The position numbers were made by a program, and so were the translations under genes. Below, one piece after another: positions 52,474-60,536 of a DNA stretch of 64,000 nucleotides (position 1 is the stretch's first letter; each line of letters starts with the position of its first letter). This DNA is from Crystallibacter sulfonylureivorans_A. GTDB taxonomy: Bacteria > Actinomycetota > Actinomycetes > Actinomycetales > Micrococcaceae. The DNA lies in NCBI RefSeq assembly GCF_047607445.1, contig NZ_JBLKRT010000021.1, forward strand, positions 1 to 64,000. The letters are read 5' to 3'. The notes beneath the pieces are model-generated. The model did no database searches, had not been told where the DNA came from, and was given only the letters and a program-made list of their open reading frames with translations.

Positions 52474-54300
52474 GTGGCACTCACAATCGAACCGGGATCA
52501 TTGGCCGTGGGATCGGCTGCTTTTCCGCAGTCCATGCCCGTCAAAGGAGGCTCGGGGGAAGTCCGGTACGACAACATTGTCTACAGTGCCGAACCTGGGT
52601 ACCGCCCGCTGTTCTTGGACCTCCGGGTGCCCCAGTCGTCCAGTGAAGATTTCCCGTGTCCTCTGATCATCTGGGTGCATGGCGGTGGATGGCTCCACGG
52701 CTCACGCCGCCGTCAGGCTCCCAACATTCACCGGAACAGGGTTATCGAGTCCATCCTCGAAGGTGGGTTCGCGGTCGCGCTGGTGGATTACCGGTTGGTC
52801 GAGGAAGAGGGATTCCCGGCCCAGGCGTTGGATCTGAAAGCTGCGATCCGCTGGCTCCGCGGAAATGCCGGCGAGTATGGCCTCGATACTGCACGCTTTG
52901 CCTTGTGGGGCGAATCGGCAGGTGCACACATTGCCGCGATGGCAGCTCTGTGCGACCAATTTGGTGACGAGAGGACCGGGGAATTCCTCGCGGAGTCCGA
53001 AGACGTCCAGGCGCTGGTGTCATGGTACGGGCCTGCGGACATCGAAGCCCTGTTGGCGTCGGATCTTCCCATCAAGCATTCGGAGGAGTCCGGTGTCTGT
53101 TCCGTCAACCCTGTCCAAGCACTCGTGGATTCCACTGCTTGGACGGCAGCAGAGTTATCACCTGTCCGATATGTACGGACCGGAGTCCCCCCGATTTTTA
53201 TCGCCCACGGAGCCGATGACCAGCAAGTAAGCGTGGAGCAGAGCAGGAAACTGCATCAGGCCTTGGTCAAGGCGGGCGCGAATTCTGAGTACCTCGAGAC
53301 TTCTGGTGGTCATGTCTTTGTCGGGGCCACCGTGATTCCCGAAGTCACCGATAGGTCACTGGACTTTCTTCGGAAGCACCTTGGGCCCGGCGTATCCGCC
53401 GGCCTCGATCCGGATATTGCTCAAATGGAGCAACTGATGAGCGCCTCCGGGGAGTTCCCGATCTTTCCTCCTGCCGGGCAGCCACTCGACCCGATCGTAA
53501 CCCGGATCAGAGGAGTAAAGCTCCGTGATGCCTTTTACCCACGTCAGTTTTTTGAAGTCGAGTCTGTCACGGACGCGGCGATCCCCGGACCGGCGGGCGA
53601 TATTGGACTCCGAATTCAGAAGCCCTTGGGCGGAAGCGACGCTACGGTTGTCTATTTCCACGGGGGCGGCTGGATCATTGGGGACTTGGATTCCCACCAG
53701 GGGAACGCCAGCAGGATCGCGGCGCATGCCATGGCCAACGTCGTTCAGGTCGATTACCGCCTCGCGCCCGAGAACCCCTACCCGGCCGGCGTCGAGGATG
53801 CCATCGCCGCTTTCGAATGGGTCATCGAGCACATTGATCAGTTCGGCGGCAACCTGAACAAAGTGGTCGTGGCCGGAGACAGCGCCGGAGGAAACCTCGC
53901 TGCAATCGTGGCGCAGCACTGCCGGGCCATCGGCATCAGGCTTGCAGCGCAGTTCCTGATCTACCCCGCCACCGACCTCACCGCGGCTGCGGATAGCGCC
54001 ATGCTGGAATACCTAGGCCCGGGAGCATCCTCCCTTGCCCGCGAACCACGTGCCTCTCCGGCATTGGCAGAGCGCCTGGACGGTCTAGCCCCGGCAATCA
54101 TCGGCGTCGGAGCGCACGACTTCCTCTACCAAGACAACGTCCGGTACGCCCGGGCGCTTACTGACGCCGGCGTCACCGTCATTTTCCGCCAGTACCCAAC
54201 CCTCAACCACGGGTTCTTCAGCTACGGAAGCGTTTCCGCTGCCTCCGATCAGGCCGCCGAACAACTATGCCAAGACCTCCACAAGGTCCTGCACAACTGA
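52474..54300 (+). CDS. Tandem alpha/beta-hydrolase (two esterase domains in one chain)
   Basis: A 608-residue protein with two full esterase folds. Domain 1 (about 30-310): HGGGWLHG oxyanion loop, LWGESAGAH with the nucleophile Ser, HGADDQQV with Asp and TSGGHVF with His. Domain 2 (about 370-605): HGGGWIIG, VAGDSAGGN, GAHDFLYQD and LNHGF, an HSL/acetylesterase type. Each has a complete triad. The cap part of domain 2 is shorter than usual. Start GTG. No signal peptide. Such fusions are rare; two similar single-domain genes would be expected instead. Confidence 0.85.
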   Translation: MALTIEPGSLAVGSAAFPQSMPVKGGSGEVRYDNIVYSAEPGYRPLFLDLRVPQSSSEDFPCPLIIWVHGGGWLHGSRRRQAPNIHRNRVIESILEGGFAVALVDYRLVEEEGFPAQALDLKAAIRWLRGNAGEYGLDTARFALWGESAGAHIAAMAALCDQFGDERTGEFLAESEDVQALVSWYGPADIEALLASDLPIKHSEESGVCSVNPVQALVDSTAWTAAELSPVRYVRTGVPPIFIAHGADDQQVSVEQSRKLHQALVKAGANSEYLETSGGHVFVGATVIPEVTDRSLDFLRKHLGPGVSAGLDPDIAQMEQLMSASGEFPIFPPAGQPLDPIVTRIRGVKLRDAFYPRQFFEVESVTDAAIPGPAGDIGLRIQKPLGGSDATVVYFHGGGWIIGDLDSHQGNASRIAAHAMANVVQVDYRLAPENPYPAGVEDAIAAFEWVIEHIDQFGGNLNKVVVAGDSAGGNLAAIVAQHCRAIGIRLAAQFLIYPATDLTAAADSAMLEYLGPGASSLAREPRASPALAERLDGLAPAIIGVGAHDFLYQDNVRYARALTDAGVTVIFRQYPTLNHGFFSYGSVSAASDQAAEQLCQDLHKVLHN

Positions 54301-54358
54301 CCAACCCTTCAACCCTCTACACAGCAGTTTCCATATCAACCACTCAAAGAAGAGAAGA

Positions 54359-55789
54359 ATGAAAAAACTGACTCCTCAAGCGCTCCGCAGGGCATCCGTC
54401 GTCGTCGCGGCCCTGACAGCCTCAGCGATCGCCCTGACCGGGTGCGGCGGTTCCTCCGGTGCCTCGAGCCAGGCTGCCCCGGCGGTCAAGGACCCCAAGG
54501 TCCTTACCGTCTCCACGACCGGCGCGCCGATCAGCATGGACCCAGGTTTAAGCGGCAACGGTCGGTTGGGCACCATGCTGCAGCCGGCCTACGAGCCGTT
54601 GGTCCGGACGAATGCCGAGGGCGAACTGGAGCCGGCCCTGGCCGAGTCGTGGGACGTTTCCGACGACAACAAGTCGGTTACTTTCACCCTGCGGCAGGAC
54701 GCGAAGTTCAGCGATGGCGAGGCCGTGAACGCGGCTGCAGCGAAGAAATCCATCGAGTACTGGGTCGCGAAGAAGGGCCCATTTTCCGTCAACCTGTCCT
54801 CCCTTGAGTCCATCACCGTCGACAGTGAGTACCAGTTCACGGTGAAACTCTCAGAGGCCAACCCGGACGTAGTCAGCATCTTCAATACCTACTGGCTGGC
54901 CGGTGACCTGATCAGTCCCAAGGCGGTTGACAACCCGGAGGTGCTGGGGACCGAGACCCACGGCGCCGGGCCTTATGTTTTGGACACAAAGTCCACCATC
55001 ACGGGCAAGACTTACACGTACTTGCCCAATGAAAACTACTACGATCCCGCCAAGATCCATTGGGACAAGGTTGTCATCAGCGTCTATGAGGACTCGAACT
55101 CAGCGGTGCAGGCGTTTAAGACCGGGCAACTGAAACTCATGATCAGCGACCCGATCACCGGTAATGCCAATAAGGACAACCTGCCCAAGGACGCGAGGAT
55201 CGTTTCGGACCCCGTGCAGTGGACCGGGCTCGTCTTCACCGACCGGAGCGGCGAAGTCAATGAGCCGCTCGGCGACGTCAGGGTCCGCCAGGCAATCAAC
55301 CATGGCATTGACCGGGAACTGGTTACGAAGGCCCTGTTCGGAGACTTCGGCACCCCCACCTCCCAGCTGCAGGTCAAGGGCTTCACCGGATACGACCCCG
55401 CAAATGACGAAAAATACCCTTACGACCCGGAAAAGGCCAAAAAACTTCTAGCTGACGCCGGTTACCCGGACGGTTTCACCATCAATGTCGGATACGTGGC
55501 CAACACCCTGAACAGCACGCAGGCCCAGGCCATCGCAGGCCAGCTCGAAAAGATCGGCGTGAAACTGAAGATCAACGAGGCCCAGAACATGGGCGAGCTG
55601 CAGACACGGATGAAGCAGAAGGAATTCGGCGCGCTGGTCGGTACTCCGTCTTGGTCGGCTGTTCGGGCAATTGCTCAGGGTTCCGGCGTGCGGTTTCGTT
55701 CCCGGGTCGGCTGGCTGGCGCGCAGCAGGCGCAGCCGGAAGCGGGTGCGGTTGCCAATGGAAGTTCCCGGTCAAGGGGCACGCTCATGA
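54359..55789 (+). pseudogene. ABC transporter substrate-binding lipoprotein (SBP family 5), 3' truncated
   Basis: An oligopeptide/dipeptide-type binding protein (lipobox ALTGCGG, then LTVSTTGAPISMDPG and VTFTLRQDAKFSDGEAV). Homology runs to about residue 430 (MKQKEFGALVGTPSW near 55645). The last 45 residues are Arg/Ser-rich, read the antisense of another gene and have no family similarity. Full members have about 520-540 residues, so the C-terminal lobe is lost, and no permease or ATPase genes follow. It was probably in one operon with the tandem esterase. Confidence 0.8.
55645..55787 (-). pseudogene. Copper-chaperone (CopZ-like) N-terminal fragment
   Basis: From the ATG at 55787 (AGGAG upstream) the frame reads MSVPLDRELPLATAP, GCACCAPASRP and QPTKTEY. 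Actinobacterial CopZ-like heavy-metal-binding proteins often have such a CxCC leader followed by TEY and then the HMA domain. The HMA domain is missing: from about 55645 the frame runs into the truncated binding-protein gene. Confidence 0.5.
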
Positions 55790-55940
55790 TGTTCTCCTCA
55801 CACTTCATTTCTGATGGCCGCGGGAATCGGGAGCACCAGGCCCCAAAGGGGATAATGTTCCGCCGCCGCAGCGGTGAGGACCTTCACTGCGTTGAAGCCC
55901 TTAGCGGGCTCGTGACGCTGGTTTCCGGTAACGCACTATC

Positions 55941-55959
55941 TATACCCTATGGGGGTATA
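55941..55959. promoter_or_regulatory. CsoR-type copper operator
   Basis: TATACCC-TATGG-GGGTATA, a perfect 7-base inverted repeat with the C/G tracts and 5-base centre typical of CsoR sites. It lies between the copper-chaperone fragment and the copper-storage protein, facing both. Confidence 0.78.
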
Positions 55960-56077
55960 AGTCAAACCTAGGCTGACTTCCGGTCTGACGGTAGCCAGCA
56001 TCCAATAGCAAGGCTACTGTGCTTAAGTGGCGGCCGGCACCCCGTCGGCCTGCATCCCGATGAACAGGAGCAGGATC

Positions 56078-56500
56078 ATGACGCACATCAGCTCGATGCT
56101 CGACACCTACCCGAAGGATCTGGGCGGAGTGGACCGCCAGAAACTCGCGGATTGCATAGCCGCCTGTTTCGAATGCGCCCAGACCTGCACCGCCTGCGCA
56201 GACGCCTGCCTCTCGGAAGATACGGTTGCGGACCTGACCAAGTGCATCCGCACCAATCTGGACTGCGCCGACATCTGTGCCACGACCGGCAATATCCTCT
56301 CCCGCCACACCGGCTACGACGCGAACATCACCAAGTCCGTCCTTGAGGCCTGCCGGACAGTCTGCAAAGCCTGTGCCGACGAATGCGAACAGCACGCCCA
56401 GATGCACGAACACTGCCAGGTCTGCGCAGAAGCCTGCCGCCGCTGCGAAAAAGCCTGCGACGAACTGCTGTCCTCCCTCGGACGCGGCGCCTCCGAATAG
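56078..56500 (+). CDS. Four-helix-bundle copper storage protein (Csp/DUF326 type)
   Basis: A 140-residue Cys-rich protein with about 18 Cys arranged as CxxxC on helices (CIAACFECAQTCTACADAC, CRTVCKACADEC, CQVCAEACRRCEKAC). This is the pattern of cytosolic Csp3-type proteins that store many Cu(I) ions inside a four-helix bundle. No signal peptide. It lies downstream of the CsoR-type operator, so it should be induced by copper. Confidence 0.88.
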   Translation: MTHISSMLDTYPKDLGGVDRQKLADCIAACFECAQTCTACADACLSEDTVADLTKCIRTNLDCADICATTGNILSRHTGYDANITKSVLEACRTVCKACADECEQHAQMHEHCQVCAEACRRCEKACDELLSSLGRGASE

Positions 56501-56625
56501 GAACAGACCGGGAGCCGATCGCCCTCCCTGTGAACAGGGACGGGGCGCTCCTCGGCTTACCGGTGCTGCCAAAGATGCAAATTTCTGAAGGTTGGCGAGG
56601 ATTTCGCGGCAAGGCTGGAAGGACC

Positions 56626-57033
56626 ATGACAAAACCATTCCGGCTCCTTGCGCGGTGGTTGCCCGGGCTCCCGGCCCGGTCCGGGGTCCTGCCGTTGCTC
56701 ATCGCTGTACTCTTCGCAGCAGGTGCTGCTACGGTCTGCCTTCCGGCCCAACACTCCCATGATTCTGAGGGGAATTTACCCGCTTCAACAGTCGCTGCCG
56801 CCAGCCACACCGCCACTTCGACAGTGGACACACCCTGCGGCAGCGGCCACCACTGCTGCACGGACCCCGCGGACAAGACTTACGGCGAGCCACTGCATCG
56901 GACAGCCGGTCCGGGACCGGTGAGCTTGGACGCCCTCCGATTTCACCCCCCTGCAGCCTCCCGCCAACGCGGGCCTTCACCCCCTGAACCCTCTACCATC
57001 TCATTGATCGACATCGGAGTCAGCAGGACATAA
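56626..57033 (+). CDS. Small membrane-anchored His/Cys-containing protein
   Basis: A 135-residue protein from the ATG at 56626 with one N-terminal hydrophobic helix (VLPLLIAVLFAAGAATVC). The exported part has HSHDSEG and CGSGHHCC, which could bind copper, and a Pro-rich end. Its place between the copper storage and DUF305 proteins suggests a copper role. It resembles DUF6153-like small proteins; not certain. Confidence 0.6.
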   Translation: MTKPFRLLARWLPGLPARSGVLPLLIAVLFAAGAATVCLPAQHSHDSEGNLPASTVAAASHTATSTVDTPCGSGHHCCTDPADKTYGEPLHRTAGPGPVSLDALRFHPPAASRQRGPSPPEPSTISLIDIGVSRT

Positions 57034-57375
57034 ACCTTCAGCCATACCAGTCTGCTTGGGACCTCCCAGACAGACAGAGGCACTCCGCCCTCCCTTCGGC
57101 TGCCGTCCGATAGCTAACTGCGGCCCTTCCGGCAGCGTGTTACCGACACCGGGACGCCCGGCCTGAGCCGGTTGCGTCTCCCGGGCGGCAGCCTTGCCCA
57201 GGAGGAGCGGTAAAGATGCTTGGCAGGACCGCGAGGCGCTGACTTCCGGCTCCGGAACCCGACGGGGCGGACCATGCAAAGGTCAGGGAAAGAGCGCAGG
57301 TACATAAGCAAGACACGACACGCGATAACGGCATGGTGCGCCTTACCTGGCGCGCAGAAGACGAGGGGCAGTTCG
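57034..57375. other. Spacer in the copper group, no supported gene
   Basis: About 340 bases with no gene. Short frames on both strands lack domain similarity. It must hold the ribosome site and perhaps a promoter for the DUF305 gene. Confidence 0.45.
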
Positions 57376-57975
57376 ATGACTATAAATGACAAGGCGCGGG
57401 ACGGCGAAGAGCACCGCAACCAAGGGAAGTCTTCGGGATCGAAGAAAATGTACCTGCGGTTCACGGCCATGATTCTGACAGCGATGGTCGTCATGTACTG
57501 GGTCATGTTCATCGGTTCCTGGGAATGGTCCCACGTGCGTTTCAGCCAGAGCAGGATCTTCATGGCGATCACCATGGGCGGCACCATGGGGCTCGTCATG
57601 CTCGCCTGGATGCTCAACATGTACAAGAACACCAAGGCGAACATTGCCGTGATCGCCGTCAGCGTTTTGCTCATCGCAGGAGGTGCATTCCTGGACCGCA
57701 GCCAGATTACTGTGAATGACACGGCCTATATGCGCGCGATGATTCCCCACCACTCCTTGGCCATCACCCGATCCGAGCGCGCCCAGATCCAGGACGTACG
57801 GGTCTGTGAGCTTGCCGCCAGCATCAGCGAGGCCCAGCGGCGGGAGATCCTCGAAATGGACTGGCTGATCGAGGACATCGAGCGCAACGGTGCTGCCCTT
57901 ACCTCTGAGGAGGCCGGCACCCGCCCCGTCCCTGAATACCAGGAGGCGCCCGAACGACAATGCCCCTCCGACTGA
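57376..57975 (+). CDS. DUF305-family membrane protein
   Basis: A 199-residue protein from the ATG at 57376. Three N-terminal membrane helices are followed by the DUF305 ferritin-like part with the marker MRAMIPHHSLAITRSE and EILEMDWLIEDIE. DUF305 proteins are often found with copper-resistance genes, as here. The domain is short (about 75 residues) and holds only one of the usual two histidine-rich helices. Confidence 0.83.
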   Translation: MTINDKARDGEEHRNQGKSSGSKKMYLRFTAMILTAMVVMYWVMFIGSWEWSHVRFSQSRIFMAITMGGTMGLVMLAWMLNMYKNTKANIAVIAVSVLLIAGGAFLDRSQITVNDTAYMRAMIPHHSLAITRSERAQIQDVRVCELAASISEAQRREILEMDWLIEDIERNGAALTSEEAGTRPVPEYQEAPERQCPSD

Positions 57976-58125
57976 CCCCATCTCGGCAAGCCGGTACTGC
58001 AAACGCCGACTCGTCCCACGGCTGTCCAGTACTCAAAGACAGCATCATCTAGTCCAACACGTTGAACTTGACAGGGAACATCAAGGGTGCCGACCAACCC
58101 TACGAGGGAGGGCAGCAACAGTGGC

Positions 58126-58460
58126 CGAAAATCAAACACCGAGACCCCCGTTGACGTTATCTGCGCTGCAGTTCTCGATCCCATTACCCGGCCCGAGGCC
58201 GTCGTCGCCGGCCTGCCGATCGACGGCGAACTGCGCATCGTCGAGCGTTCTGCGCCATTGAAGGCGGCGGCTGCGAAAATGCTGGGATCGCCCATGGCCG
58301 GGTGAAATCGACGACCATGGACCGGTTCAACGCCGACGCAGGCGAAACCGAGCTGACCTTGGTGGAACCGCTCGTCGTTGAAGTGTCAGCGGACACGGCG
58401 ATGTCAGGTACGTCCTTCCGGCATGCCGTACGCTTCCTCCGAGCCAGACCTGGGGGAGTT
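58126..58460 (+). pseudogene. C-terminal fragment of an ATP-dependent DNA ligase (LigC/LigD-ligase type)
   Basis: One frame reads PVDVICAAVLDPITRPEAVV and IVERSAPLKAAAAKML, matching the OB-fold region. After a frame change near 58290-58305 the next frame reads ELTLVEPLVVEVSADTAMSG and RHAVRFLRARPG, the conserved ligase tail. The catalytic N-terminal part is missing. The fragment directly abuts the integrase 3' end. Confidence 0.72.
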
Positions 58461-58464
58461 GCCA

Positions 58465-59682
58465 TCAGTGTCTGTACATCATGCCCTCCAAAATGGCCGT
58501 GGAATCGGGCGCTTCCCTCCGAGCCTTGACATAGCCTTGAACCGTTGTGGCAGTTCGTGCGTGACCCAATTGGCGGGCGGCTGCTTCGAGGCTGCCTCCT
58601 TCCGCAATATGCGTTCCGACGGTCCTGCGAAAGGTGTGCGGAGTGATGGCAGCGAGGTCAAGGTCCTCGGATATTTCGAAGTCAAGCCCCAGTTCCTCCC
58701 TGACGGTCCGCCACCGCCGGCGCCAGTTGGCTGGGTGCAACCACCTGCCATTACGGGACGGGAACACTGCCTGAAGCGGGTTCGCTCGGTTTTCCCGGGC
58801 ACGCCGTGATCGCATTGCGGCAGCGGCCGTGCTTCCCAAAGGCAGCAGACGCTCTTCGTCGGAAGCTTTGGTGTAGTCGTGCCAGACGATGCCTTTGCCT
58901 TGCTCCCACCCAACTTTGCCGCGAATAATCAGCGCGTATGGCCCTGGCCCATCTATGACGAGGTCTTCCCACCGTAAGCCAAGCAACTCGGAAATGCGCG
59001 CACCTGTGGCGAGGAAAAGTTCAAGCCCGTCAGCGATGTCAAAATTCGGTTTTGGGCCCGATTTCTCAGGCGGGCTCTCGGCATGCCGCCGGACGGCGAG
59101 CAGGAGAGGCTGCACGTCCTCGCGCTCGATGATTTGCACCGGTTTCTTGCGCGGGCCAGGTAGAGCCGCAACTTGCCTGACCGGATTGACAGCGATAAGT
59201 CCCCGTCCGGCCGCCCACTTCAGGATGTTGGACAGGACGGAGCGGTTCTGGTCGGCTTTGGCATGGCCCCGGCCGTCCTTGATGATGCCATGCAAGTGAT
59301 CGGCGCACGCCTTGACGTTGACGTCAATCAGGGGCATGTGGCCCAAGACCGGGATGATGTCCCGCCGCGCGATTCGAGCGTACTCGTACACGGTGCTGGT
59401 GCGAAGGCTTGCCCCGCCAGCCTCGGCATACGCTATCCACTCCTCGACGACAGTCGAGAACAGGGAGTCGGCGCCCAGAGGCGCGTCGTCTTTCTCCCGC
59501 ATCTCGAGAAAGAGTTCCAATAGTGCGTTCTCAGCTTTTCGCGATGTTGAACCGAAGCGTTCACGCTGCAGAATTTTCCCGGCTTTCGATTTGTACCGCG
59601 CGTTGGCCCGCCAGATCCCGTCTGGCTGCTTCTTGGTTGAGATGCGGCCCCAGGTCCCGCCCGGTATGGGCTGGTTCGCCAC
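58465..59682 (-). CDS. Tyrosine-recombinase integrase
   Basis: A 405-residue phage-type integrase from the GTG at 59682, one base overlapping the stop of the excisionase-like gene (TAGTG). The core-binding domain is around residues 65-160. The catalytic Arg is in ATGARISELLGLRW, the H-x-x-R is in TPHTFRRTVG, the next His is in LGHARTATT, and the nucleophile Tyr is in VQGYVKARR. It should recombine the 46-bp tRNA-Ala core and excise the element. Confidence 0.93.
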   Translation of the reverse strand: MANQPIPGGTWGRISTKKQPDGIWRANARYKSKAGKILQRERFGSTSRKAENALLELFLEMREKDDAPLGADSLFSTVVEEWIAYAEAGGASLRTSTVYEYARIARRDIIPVLGHMPLIDVNVKACADHLHGIIKDGRGHAKADQNRSVLSNILKWAAGRGLIAVNPVRQVAALPGPRKKPVQIIEREDVQPLLLAVRRHAESPPEKSGPKPNFDIADGLELFLATGARISELLGLRWEDLVIDGPGPYALIIRGKVGWEQGKGIVWHDYTKASDEERLLPLGSTAAAAMRSRRARENRANPLQAVFPSRNGRWLHPANWRRRWRTVREELGLDFEISEDLDLAAITPHTFRRTVGTHIAEGGSLEAAARQLGHARTATTVQGYVKARREAPDSTAILEGMMYRH

Positions 59683-59903
59683 TATGCGGCCCTCGGTTCG
59701 ACCCGCTGGGCTTTGAACCATGCGTCCAAGTCGGTTACCGCGTAAAGCGTCTGCCCGTCTTCTAACCGATAGAAGGCGGGTCCCCTGCGGCGGTAGGCCC
59801 AATTCGCGAGAGTGCCCGGGGATCGATGTATGTAGTCCGCCGCCTCCGCGCGGGTCATGAACTTTGCCTGCGCCGGCGTTGTGATGTTTGCGTTATCGGT
59901 CAT
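59682..59903 (-). CDS. Excisionase-like helix-turn-helix protein
   Basis: A 73-residue protein with an AlpA/MerR-type helix-turn-helix (FMTRAEAADYIHRSPGTLANW) and a wing (RRGPAFYRLEDGQTLYAVTDL). The ATG at 59903 is chosen since longer reading has no similarity. It is coupled to the integrase gene and lies next to the arm-type sites, as expected for a recombination directionality factor. Confidence 0.8.
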   Translation of the reverse strand: MTDNANITTPAQAKFMTRAEAADYIHRSPGTLANWAYRRRGPAFYRLEDGQTLYAVTDLDAWFKAQRVEPRAA

Positions 59904-59952
59904 GTAGGGCCTATGCCCGGTAGAGGCGCCGCGGGCGTCGGTTTCTCGCGGC

Positions 59953-59977
59953 CACACACTTTGCCACACACTTTGGC
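59953..59977. repeat. Tandem arm-type sites, right inner end
   Basis: Units ACACACTTTGCC (59953) and ACACACTTTGGCC (59965) lie between the excisionase-like gene and attR. They match the units at 23618-23639. Confidence 0.65.
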
Positions 59978-60080
59978 CGTTAAACCGAGTGAATGGTCCT
60001 GAACCATCTGGTGGGCAGGATCGGCGTTCGGCCTTGTCAGAGCGGCATTTAGTGGATGGGAGTGAACCGGCGTTAACCAC

Positions 60081-60126
60081 CGTTCGCAATGAAAAGGTCA
60101 GGGGTTCGATTCCCCTAAGCTCCACT
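60081..60126 (+). repeat. attR core: 46-bp direct repeat (3' half of tRNA-Ala)
   Basis: Identical to 23535-23580. It carries only the 3' half of the tRNA, so no tRNA is made here. Confidence 0.92.
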
Positions 60127-60536
60127 AGAGACGCGGGACTTCTTGGTCCCGGCTCCCAAATAAGACACTTTCGACACACTTTGGCAGTGATGAGGGCGTC
60201 GTCGAGGCTAGCGTGCGCTTGTCGTCGTGGTGCCAATATAGAGCGCAGTATGGCCTTCCTCAAACGGGCTTGCCCGTTGTCGGGGCCAGCATGTAGCCGC
60301 TCCGAGCGTTTCACCATTTCAGAGCTCCACAACGTGTTGACTCGGTGCTCAAATCGCGGATGTCCCCGCTTGACTCTACGGAACTCCACGTAGACTGGGC
60401 GCTCGGCAAACAGACTCAGGTACTGCGAAGAACCTCTCCGCTCGCCGGCCGCCGAAGCAGGTGCGCGGACAAGCGACGTCTCAGGTTTCGGCGGTGAAGT
60501 TCCCTGAAGGTGCCCTTCCAGAGTTCCCCGCCAAGA
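60127..60536. other. Right flank with third set of arm-type sites
   Basis: A 410-base gap without a gene. It begins with units AGACACTTTCG (60163) and ACACACTTTGG (60174), then about 150 bases that resemble the left inner end (shared GGCAGTGATGAGGGC, GCGCTTGTCGTC, TTTCACCATTTCAGAG). Chromosomal sequence should not carry element arms, so this looks like the left end of an older related insertion. Confidence 0.6.

Larger units (their letters stand above)
23535..60126. mobile_element. Integrative element (genomic island) in tRNA-Ala(CGC), about 36.6 kb
   Basis: Delimited by the perfect 46-bp repeat. The integrase and excisionase-like genes lie just inside the right end, transcribed leftward, as is usual. 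Tandem arm-type repeats occur at both ends. Contents: a quinate/shikimate-type catabolic block, two toxin-antitoxin pairs, a nuclease-like protein, an iteron region, and a copper group. No conjugation genes (relaxase, VirB4, FtsK-type translocase) were seen, so it is not a self-transmissible element as it stands, unless helped by another element. Confidence 0.88.

Noticed and set aside
60001..60080. Second tRNA at attR
   Set aside because: Only the 3' half of tRNA-Ala is present; the acceptor 5' strand and D arm are missing.
23535..60126. Prophage
   Set aside because: No capsid, portal, terminase, tail or lysis genes; only an integrase and a few small phage-like proteins.
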